NCBI GenBank assembly: GCA_003254925.1
Contig: QANZ01032638.1
Location: 20,467-84,466, forward strand
Length of the DNA stretch: 64,000 nucleotides
Direction of reading: 5' to 3'
Origin: Chamaecrista fasciculata
Lineage: Eukaryota; Streptophyta; Magnoliopsida; Fabales; Fabaceae
Shown: positions 55,724 to 64,000 of the stretch, one piece after another
Position numbering within the stretch: position 1 is the stretch's first letter
Layout of the letters: each line of letters opens with the position of its first letter
Translations under genes and position numbers: made by a program
Notes under the pieces: model-generated
Seen by the model: the letters and a program-made list of their open reading frames with translations, nothing else
What the model was told of the DNA's origin: nothing
Databases searched by the model: none

Positions 55724-58034
55724 TGTTGGGAAATCACGGGGCACGCCTCGCAGCGGAGACAGGTATAAATTTAAAATTTAAACGCATAACAAAACAAAAC
55801 CAGGCGCACAGTGATTTCTTTCCCAAGGATCCGCTATATGGATCTGTGTCAGTAAAAGGATTAGAGATTTACCCAAATTCGATCGGCAACTTTTGTGTCT
55901 ACGATGCTGAGGAGTCCACTCCAAGTGTGCTCCCTCCGCCGGTGATCCACACGAACAGTTTTGGAGATGCCTAGGTGCTAGCCTCCTTCACTTCTCTAAG
56001 TGAACCAGGGACCCTTACCTACGGTGTTCTTGGATTCAAGAACTATTCTTGAATCCCCAAGAACAAGATGACGCCTATGATCAAGAATCAAATTCTTGAT
56101 CTCACAACCTTGTCACACACAAACCCTAAACCACTTTTAGGTTTATGCGCCACTTTCTCTCTCTAAGAAAATCAAGGTTGCGTTTTCTCTCTCCTCACCA
56201 AGACTCAAAATCGAATTTTGCTCTTGTGATTAGCTAGGCCAAAGTCGAAATCCCTAGTATGCAAGAGGCTTATGAAAGTCGACTTATGCTAATGTATATA
56301 TAGGGTTTGGGGAGTTTGATAATTATAATTAGGGAATCCCTAAATTATATGATTATCAAATTATAAAATTATGAGATTACAATAATATCACAATTTTAGG
56401 ACTTGAATTCCTAATTAAAATATTACCTTAATATTTCAATTTGAATTCAAATGCAATCTTAGAGAATCAAATTGGAAGATCAAATCTTCCAAAAGATCTA
56501 ATAGTCATGCGCCAAGTCCTCCCCATTTTTGTTGGAATTTAATAAATCAAAATAACAATCTTAACTTTTAGGAAATTATAACTAACTTGTTATTTTCCAA
56601 CAATATTGAATTAAGATATTACTATAATATCTTTAAGTCAATCTTTTGAATTTTGAATTCTAGTCTTTATTGAATTAAAATATTACATTAATATTTTAAA
56701 CCCAACTTAGACCTAGAATTCGACTTGCCCTATAACTCTTGAATTAAAATATTACTTTAATATATTTAATTCAATCATTTGAAATCTAGATCAAATCTAT
56801 TTGAATTTCAAATCTCAAGCCATGACTTTAATTAATAAAACATTTCTATTAATTAAAATAGGCTTATATGAGGCGCCAACCTCAACCCCATTATCCTAAT
56901 ATTAGTGAATTTAATAAATTGATAATTTCCTAACTTTTAGGAACCTTATCCAATTTATTATTCCTAATATTATAAATAGGAATATAATTGTAAATAGCCT
57001 AATCCAATTATCTATTTAACAATTATCATATATATATATTTAAATTTGTCTCACAAATCTAAATATCATATATTTGTAGATATTTATTTAAGACAATATT
57101 TCATGTCCCAATACAGTCAATTATGTCTTAAACGGTGTCACCCATGTGACCCACGAATTAACCCTAATTCGTGTCCCAATGTGGCATCTTGATCCTGCTC
57201 GTGTGTGACCCAGCAGGCCCCACGTGAAGTTGGCAGCAAGTCATCTCTATGACTTACAAGTCGAGAGCGGACTCTAGCAAGCCATCACGACTACCCAAAA
57301 CACGTGAGTTATCGTTTATCGCCGAAACGACTTAACCTTAGTACCACCTTATCCTGATCCCTATTGCCCTACGATATTTTGGTCATGGATTAGGCACGGG
57401 AAGGTCATCCATAATCCAAACCTCAACTTTCTCGATTCCTTGAGTAAGTCCCAATTTCCAGTGTGGCCACACATTCCATGGACAGACTCATCGAGGGGCC
57501 CAGTAAAATATCTCTCATATTTTATGAGGGATAAAATTCCATTTTGGTCAACCATTTTCCTCAGCACGGCAATCAACCAAACCCGTACCCAGCCCTTATG
57601 GCTACCCTGCTACGGGTAACGTTAGACTAGGCCAAAGTTTGACAACTACAACGCCAGAATGATGAAGACCTCAGGTCTAAGGGCATCGTGACAGGTGTAC
57701 AGGAGAGACTAGCTAATGACTAGAACCCATGCAGGACTCTCCGGGTCGGTCCAGCAATTTGTAACCCTTTACACAATTGCACCATGACACTCGTTCTAGC
57801 ATCTAGTGCATGCATCTCTATGCACCGAGGTCATGCCAGTCTTGGTTCATTTCAAGTTTCCACTTGAATGAGCGACCAGGGACAGTTTAGATTAATTATC
57901 CTATAATTAATCACGGAATGTTATCATAGTAAACATGCTAATAATATGATAACCATTAATTTATCTCTATAAGTTAATCAATATGTTCAAAACATATTTA
58001 TAAAATGATTGGCCCTAGGGCACAATCTCCATCA
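55724..58034 (-). mobile_element. Solo LTR of the copia family, 2311 bp, TSD CAAGG
   Basis: Starts TGTTGGGAAATCACGGGGC and ends GCACAATCTCCATCA on the plus strand. CAAGG flanks both sides (55719-55723 and 58035-58039), and the protease frame resumes in phase after it. This is the cleanest insertion in the window, since host reading frame, boundaries and duplication all agree. Confidence 0.95.
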
Positions 58035-58864
58035 CAAGGGTCATCCTCGGACATCCTCTACTTTCACGCCTTCGAACACCTTGGCATCCCCCTGAGCGCC
58101 CTCAAGCCTTTCAATGAGCCACTGATCGCCCGCTGAAGGAGTTCTCGAGAGCAAGCTCACCCTGGAGGGCGATGGCGAGCCTCCCAGAACATCTGGTGTC
58201 TATGCCAGCTTCATCGTTGTAGCCGCACCGTCCGCCTACAACGCCATCCTCGGCCACTCCAGCCTCAACGCCTTCAGAGCCGTGATCTCCACTGCTCATT
58301 TACTCATGAAATTCCCTACTCGCTGGAGGACAACGAGTATCCGAGGCGATCAACTTGAGGGTCGCCGATGCTACGCCACAAGTCTGGCTCGGGTCATGAT
58401 TGATCCCGGGCACCAGACCCGCCAGTTCATGGAAGGAAAACCAGACTCTCCTCCCCCGGAGCCCGCCGGAGAGGATGCAGACACGGGCGCATCAGAAATC
58501 ACCGACCTCCGCGACGAGGTATGCCACACCAGTGGCTGATGCTCCTTGGATCAGCAGCTAACTCTAATGGGTGGACTAGCCGCCCGGCCTTAAGATTAGT
58601 TGCAGTTTTCCATTTTCATGTCTGTTATGTTCTGTCAGTTTTCCCCTTCCCCTAAAATGCTTAAGGCCCCCCTTTTGTCATTTCCATGTATGCTCCGACC
58701 TACTCATGGCGGACGCCTTATTTAGTTAATGAAATCAATCATTTTCCATTACAAGATCTCTTTACTTACGCATATCTTGTCTCACATCTTAGGTCGAGGG
58801 CGCACGCCCCAAACCTTCGGAAGCGCTTGTCCAAATTCACTTCCCCGGGCACCCGGAGCGAACA
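58035..58864 (+). pseudogene. Protease second part and linker to reverse transcriptase
   Basis: In phase with the first part, a SSSDILYFHAFEHLGIPL segment follows at 58038 and a TGA occurs at 58134-58136. Afterwards the protease C-terminal strands can be followed in other frames (AYNAILGHSSLNAF-like, near 58230). The linker to the reverse transcriptase at 58540-58860 has no coherent frame. Confidence 0.75.
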
Positions 58865-60260
58865 GTGAGCATTTCCTTGGACCTACCCGCCCAGCAGAAA
58901 GCCCGGTTATCCGACTTCCTGCTCGCCAACGGCGATATTTTTGCGTGGTCTGCGTCGGACATGCCAGGCGTTGACCGCCAACTGGTCATGCATTCCCTTA
59001 ATGTTGACGACCGCCCTGGCGTTTTTCAGAAGAAGCGAGTCCTAGGGTTAGCGCGGCAGCTCGCCGCAAAGGATGATGTAAACAAGCTGCTGGCGGCCGG
59101 GTTCATTCGGGAAACCAAATACCCTACCTGGTTGTCCAACGTCGTTCTGGTCCCCAAACACAATGGCAATTGGCGGATGTGTGTGGATTTCACGGACTTG
59201 AATAAGGCGACCCCCAAGGACCTTCATCCGCTCCCTAGCATCGACAAGTTGGTGGACAACACCTGCGGGTACGCCGCCTTGAGCTTCCTCGACGCCTTCT
59301 CAGGCTACAACCAGATCAGGATGAACCCTAAGGACGTCGACAAGACGGCCTTCATCACCGAACAGGGCATCTATTGCTACAACGTCATGTCGTTCGGCTT
59401 GAAGAACGCGGGCGCCACATACCAAAGAATGATGGACCGATTCTTCAAGGACAACATAGGCAAAAACATCGAAGTCTACGTCGACGACATGGTTGTCAAA
59501 ACGAAGGCTGGTGGCGACCACCTAGATGACCTGTAGAAGATCTTCCAGATTCTCCGCCATTACCGATTGCGCCTCAACCCTGCCAAGTGCGCTTTCGGGG
59601 TCGCCGGGGGCAAATTCCTAGGCTTCATGATCTCTCTGCGCGGGATAGAGGCCAACCCGGATCAATGTCAGGCCATCATCGACATGGCGTCCCCAAAAAC
59701 ACTGAAGGAGGTACAACGCCTCAACGGGCGCATAGCCGCGCTCCACCGCTTCCTGGCAAGGTCAGGCGACCGGTGCTTACCCTTCTTCAAAACTCTTAAA
59801 CGAGGGAAGAACTTCACTTGGACAGCCGAATGTGAACAGGCGTTCCAAGAGCTGAAGGCGTATCTGAGCAGACCGCCAATTCTCACTACCCCTACGCCAG
59901 GCAAGCCGATCTATGTAAACCTTGCCGCAGCCGATGTGGCAGTAAGCTCCGTCTTGATCATCGACGAAAAAGACGAACAGCGACCCATCTACTTTTCCAG
60001 CAAAGTACTCACGGGCGCCGAGACCCGGTATCACTTACTTGAAAAGCTGGTGTACGCCCCACTCGTTTCCACGAGAAAGCTGCGACCCTACTATCAACAA
60101 TACGTGATAATTGTCCGGACCGACCACCCCATGAGGCAAATCATTCATCAGCTCGACATTGCGGGCCGCCTGGTCAACTGGTCGATCGAGCTTTCCGAAT
60201 TCGGCCTCACCTTTGAACCGAGACGTGCCATCAAAGGGCAAGCTCTCACTGACTTCGTCG
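58865..60260 (+). pseudogene. Reverse transcriptase and first RNase H
   Basis: One frame with conserved boxes: ETKYPTWLSNVVLVPKHNG, RMCVDFTDLNKATPKD, ALSFLDAFSGYNQI, MSFGLKNAGATYQRMM and the catalytic YVDD at 59477-59488. A TAG at 59534-59536 interrupts just after, and the frame resumes to FLGFMISLRGIEANP. The connection and gypsy RNase H (KPIYVNLAAADVAVSSVL, RPIYFSSKVLTGAETRY) run to about 60260. These domains make and clear the RNA-DNA hybrid during replication. Active-site residues of the reverse transcriptase are kept; the single stop is the visible defect. Confidence 0.88.
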
Positions 60261-60515
60261 CCGAAATGACGCCCGCCACTCCTGCTCCCATCGTGTGGAA
60301 CCTCTACATTGATGGTGCCTCATCCGCCAAGCTTCGCGGTGCAGGTGTTATTGTCGAGTCCCCTGACGGTTACACCATCGAGCAGGCCATCGACATACGC
60401 TTTCCGGCCACAAACAATCAAGCCGAGTATGAAGCACTCATCGCTGCCCTCGAGCTCGCCGTGGGCATGGGCGCCCAGGACGTTCACGTCCATAGTGACT
60501 CCCAGGCGGGAGAGT
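60261..60515 (+). pseudogene. Second (archaeal-type) RNase H, truncated
   Basis: A WNLYIDGASSAKLRGAGVI segment starts at about 60296, followed by NNQAEYEALIAALELA and VHVHSDSQ, the three acidic positions of an aRNH domain. The domain stops at a deletion near 60504, so its last helix is missing. A second RNase H of this type is a known hallmark of Tat-lineage gypsy elements. Confidence 0.82.
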
Positions 60516-60555
60516 GCCAATCATGTCATATATCAGGGATGGCACTCTCCCGCCT
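60504..60555. other. Perfect 16-bp inverted repeat at an internal deletion
   Basis: AGGCGGGAGAGTGCCA (60504-60519) and TGGCACTCTCCCGCCT (60540-60555) are exact inverses with 20 bases between. They sit where the RNase H frame stops and the integrase frame begins. Confidence 0.9.
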
Positions 60556-61695
60556 AACAGGAATGAAGCCCGAAAGGTCGTACGCCGGGCTGCCCACTAC
60601 TTCCTCTGGGGGAACGACCTTTATCGAAGAGGTCACTCCATGCCTTGCCTTAGGTGCGTGGGACCAGATGATGCGCGCCTCATCCTTGAAGAGCTCCACG
60701 AAGGACTCTGCGGCTTGCACCAAGCAACACCCGCATTGAAGCGCAAAGTCCTCATCTCGGGGTACTATTGGCCCTCCATTATTCAGGACGCCACAGCGCT
60801 GGTGAAAACCTGTAGAAAGTGCCAGGAGCACGCCAATCACATCCACATTCCCGACCGCCACGGGCCAGCGGCGATTCCTTATCGTCGCAATCGACCTTTT
60901 CACTAAATGGATCGAGGCTGAACCGGTCAAATCCATCAGCTCTGCTCAGATGAAAAATTTCGTCTTGTAGAACATACTGTCCCACTTTGGCGTTCCCCAG
61001 CGAATCATCAGCGACAACGGCCGCCAATTCATCAGCGAATCCTTCCGCGATTTCTGCGCTGAGTATGACATCTCCCTTGGCAATACCTCAGTCGAGCACC
61101 CCTCGACTAACGGGCAAACCGAGCTTGCCAACCGCATCATCCTGAACGGGTTGAAGCGCCGACTCGACAACGCCAAAGGTCGTTGGGCAGACGAACTTCC
61201 AACCGTCCTATGGTCTTACCGTATTACACCCCAAGAGTCTACAGGCGAGGCACCTTACACCCTTACCTACGGGTCGCCCGCCATGATCCCAGCCGAGACC
61301 GCCTTTCTCTCTGACAGAGTCTTGTACTACAATGAGGAGGCAAATCGAGGCTGTAGGGCGATCGCCTTAGACGAACTCGAAGAAGTGCGTGAAATCGCCA
61401 GTATCCGGCAGGCTGCTTAAAAAGAGCGCATGGCAAAGTACTTCAACAAAAGGGTCAAACATCGGTCCTTTGAAATTGGCGACCTCGTTCTTCGCGACGT
61501 CGCAAACGATCGCTTGAACCGCTCACACGGCAAGCTACACCCAAACTGGGAAGGTCCATACCGCATCGTCAATGTTATCCCTGGTGGCGCGTACATTCTT
61601 TCTACATTAGACGGCTGCCGACTACCAAACCCGTGGAATGTCGCGAGCCTTAGGAAGTATCTTGACCGCACGGTTAACAACATCACACTTTGATT
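60514..61695 (+). pseudogene. Integrase, broken
   Basis: From 60514 an integrase N-terminal HHCC zinc domain is read (ELHEGLCGLHQ, then C..C in CRKCQEHAN). A frameshift near 60875 leads to the catalytic core: VAIDLFTKWIEAEP, IISDNGRQF and EHPSTNGQTELANR, supplying the D, D and E residues. Stops lie at 60968-60970 (TAG) and 61418-61420 (TAA). The C-terminal domain with FEIGDLVLRDV and NWEGPYRIV follows to a TGA at 61691-61693. Integrase inserts the cDNA into the host. Lesions are few, so the element was active relatively recently. Confidence 0.87.
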
Positions 61696-62297
61696 CATTT
61701 ATGTACTCTTACATTTATGGCATTTCTTGTACACTTTTATGTTGTGCAATTTTTCATTTCGTGTAACGATCGCCAGTATATTTACATTAATATATTTACG
61801 GCATTCTTTTCCACTTACTCGATTCATTTAACTTCGCGTTTATCTCGATCGCGTTACCTTAGGCACAGCCTAACCTAAACGGCTTACAACACGTAACTTA
61901 TGCACGCTCCAATGAAGAGCTCGAAGGCTGGAGGGACGCCTCCATACGCTTTCTTTCAGGTGCCCCGCGCGCCCATGGGCCGAGAAGTTGCCCATTCGCC
62001 ACGCTGGTCCATTACCTCGTGGCTGGCTAGCCCCCAGTCCGATCGCCAACACAGTTGGGCGGACACACACACATACATACACTTGCGCAAATACCACATA
62101 CATCCAACGGCTAAACTATCACGAAACAAGCATAGTAATAAGCATTAATCAAAACTATGGCATTACGGCCTAACAATAATCCCGGCCTCACGGCCATAAA
62201 ATTCTTCAACACAAAAGGGCACACACGCCCTATACAAACTCAGGAAGGGGAACACACTCCCCAAAAATTACAAATTCTTTACAAAGGATGACTTAGT
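61696..62297. other. Spacer between pol and the antisense ORF
   Basis: Non-coding on both strands as far as I can see; T-rich after pol, then GC-rich. No polypurine tract or LTR is reached. Confidence 0.5.
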
Positions 62298-63411
62298 CAT
62301 CCGAAATCACCATATGATCGCCGCTGCCCTCTCCGCCTCCGTTATATGGGGCTATCATTGGATGCTCCACATCCGCTTCATTCCCTGCAGTGCTCTGTAA
62401 GTCCGCCAACGGCACATATCCCTCATCCCCTGGTCTGGGCTACGACCGCCCTTCCGCCACCTCCAGCTCGTGGATTGACCAGTCATCAGGCATATCCGGC
62501 ATTGGCTCCCCAGGCTCGTCGTTATCCGCCCGCATACGGATCTCCTGCCCGCCATGCCCATTGGGAAGCACCTCGAAGGTGTAGTCAATGCCCGCCTCAT
62601 TAAGCTCAGGGTTCAACAAGTTAAGCTGCTTGCGACAGTTCTCGAACCCCCGGGCAGTGGCATTCATATAAAACTAGTACCACTGCCTCCGTTCCTCCCG
62701 GCGTGCCCGCTCGATCCTTTGTGCCTCCCCCACCTGATATGCCTCGAGCTCACCCTTTGCGGCCGCCGCTACCTTCCTCTGCGACACCGCCTCCCGGGCT
62801 GCTTCAGCAGCCTCTTGTTCTGCCTTTTTCCTCCTCTCCCTCTCCCTCTTCCTCTCCTCCTCCAGCTTCTTCACCTTCCCCCGCTCAGCCTGCGCCTCCG
62901 CCAACGCTTGGTCCCTGGCAGCTTCTAGTGCTTTAAGCTGCTCCACCCCCCGGCCTCCCTGGTTTCTGCCCTCAGATGGGCTACCTCCCACGCGAGGTTG
63001 TGCGTCAATGTCTGGGAGGCATGGGCAACCGCCGCAGCCACCATGCAATGCGCCGCTGCGTACTCTGCTGGCGGCCGTCTGAATGCCTCAGCCACCAAGT
63101 GGTCATGCCACTCGTAAGTTCCGGAGGAGTAATGGGACTGGATGGAAGCAACTCCGGAGAAATGCCCCCCATTGGGATTGGCAGGCAGATATGGGAACGG
63201 CACCTCCCACCTCTCATCCTGCTTCCGTTCCTCGGACATGTTCAGCCGGGGGTTTGGCGGACCATCTCCATCAGGATGGCTATTATTGATCAGCAGGGCC
63301 AGCTCCTGCTCGGAGTAGTGGATGAAGGTGCCTACCTCCTCGGCCCCACTGGTGCGCGCCCTCTTGGAAGGCGGGGCTTCTCTCGCCTCGGCGCCCACCT
63401 TCTCTTTTCCC
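62298..63411 (-). pseudogene. Antisense extra ORF (aORF) of the Tat/Retand-like element
   Basis: Reading minus from 63411, a basic segment (PPSKRARTSG) is followed by FIHYSEQELALLINNSHPD and an Ala-rich helical part. After a frameshift near 62950 comes a long coiled coil rich in Glu, Arg, Lys and Ala (about 62910-62690), then a FENCRKQLNLLNPELNEAGID segment and an acidic tail ending at 62298. TAG stops lie at 62674-62676 and 62440-62442. The upstream end is cut by a copia LTR at 63412. Antisense ORFs between pol and the 3' LTR are known in Retand-type elements; the protein's function is not established. Plus-strand Pro-rich frames here are its shadow. Confidence 0.7.
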
Positions 63412-64000
63412 TGTTGGGAATTGTAGGCGCCTAACGCAGCGGAAGCAAATATAGAATTAAAATAAAACACGTCTAGGTCCTAAAATTCCCGAACGGATCC
63501 GCTAGTAGAATTTAAAACTTTTATAGATAGTGGTATACCTCACGAGTTTCAATCCTCTGGTTGTACAAGGCGTGTCCAAGGAGCCCACTCCCAGCGTTCT
63601 CCCTCTGCCAGTAATCCACACGAACAGTTTCTTCGGGCACCAAGGTGCTAGCCTTCAGTTCTTTTCTCCAAAAGAACTAGGGACCAATCTACAGTGTATT
63701 TGAACTCAAGAACTCCTTCTTGATTCAAACTCCAAAAGGTGGCGCTATGGAGAATTCCCCACAAGAACTCTTCTTGTTTTTCCTTCTCTCACAAACCCTA
63801 ATTTTTGGCAACCACAAATCGAATTGCCTAACTCTTAGGCCAATTCGATTTTACCCTCTCAACTCTTGGGAACCAAATTTTTCCTCACTTGGAAGCTAGG
63901 GTTTTGAAGGTGGCGATTTTTATCTCTCTCAACAAGGAGGATGAAAATTGCACAAATGAATTCTCTCTCTTAGCTTACTTGACCTAGGCGCCTAGCCCTA
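63412..64000 (-). mobile_element. Copia-family LTR, cut by window end
   Basis: Starts TGTTGGGAATTGTAGGCGCC inside the antisense ORF. It matches the inverse of 40257-40900 and 36404-36822 in detail (GGTGGCGC(T/A)ATGGAGAATTC region), so it belongs to the same LTR subtype. The left flank is TTCCC; the right flank is outside the window, so solo LTR or full element cannot be decided. Confidence 0.88.

Noticed and set aside
62554-63434. Pro- and Leu-rich plus-strand frames opposite the antisense ORF
   Set aside because: They arise from the complement of Glu/Arg/Ala codons in the coiled coil; the minus strand has the coherent protein pattern.
1-64000. tRNA, rRNA or CRISPR features
   Set aside because: The only tRNA-like matches are primer-binding sites of retrotransposons; no cloverleaf, rRNA stretch or regularly spaced identical repeat array was seen.

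Overview
The window looks like transposon-rich nuclear DNA of a flowering plant, most likely a eudicot. It holds plant-type Ty1/copia and Ty3/gypsy elements primed by tRNA-Met and tRNA-Asp, Stowaway-, PIF/Harbinger- and Mutator-type small elements, an organellar PPR-DYW gene, and degenerate NRT1/PTR transporter copies. The species cannot be named from the sequence. Two N gaps (23603-23822 and 39457-40256) and four isolated Ns mark this as a draft assembly.

Only two genes look intact. One is an intronless PPR-DYW editing-factor gene on the minus strand (14795-16951). The other is a small glycine-rich protein gene on the plus strand (51380-51625) with a good TATA box. Everything else I can name is a mobile element or a decayed gene copy.

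Layout. 1-2640: the 5' part of a minus-strand Athila-like gypsy element (gag, leader, tRNA-Asp primer site, putative LTR). 3.5-8.5 kb: nested DNA transposons (a 2.7-kb PIF/Harbinger-like element carrying a Mutator-like and a Stowaway-like insertion) and an RNase H pseudogene. 8.6-12.7 kb: a direct duplication, one copy of which carries a Mutator-like MITE whose empty site survives in the other copy. 14.8-17 kb: the PPR gene. 18.5-21.5 kb: unclassified retrotransposon-like sequence including a gypsy primer site. 21.5-31.1 kb: the 3' part of a plus-strand Athila-like element with two solo LTRs of one copia family in or beside it. 31.1-34.2 kb: three pseudogene copies of an NRT1/PTR transporter, two of them head to head. 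34.2-47 kb: a decayed minus-strand Ty1/copia element with chimeric left LTR, a solo LTR of its own family in its pol region, and a 2.3-kb right LTR. 47-50.3 kb: a minus-strand Athila-like gag, primer site and 1.45-kb LTR. 51.4 kb: the glycine-rich gene. 52.5-53.2 kb: two Mutator-like MITEs. 53.3-63.4 kb: a GC-rich plus-strand Ty3/gypsy element of the Tat/Retand type with two RNase H domains and an antisense extra ORF, broken by a solo copia LTR in its protease. From 63412 another LTR of the same copia family runs off the end.

The strongest direct evidence is in insertion boundaries. Four copia LTRs are flanked by perfect 5-bp target duplications (TAGAA, ATGGA, CTCTG, CAAGG). Mutator-like MITEs carry 9-10 bp duplications, and a PIF-like element carries TAA. 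These give a relative insertion order. I found no convincing new biological system. The most unusual items are the antisense ORF in the Tat-type element, a 16-bp hairpin at an internal deletion in its pol region, the chimeric LTR block at 34-38 kb, and the head-to-head transporter pseudogenes.
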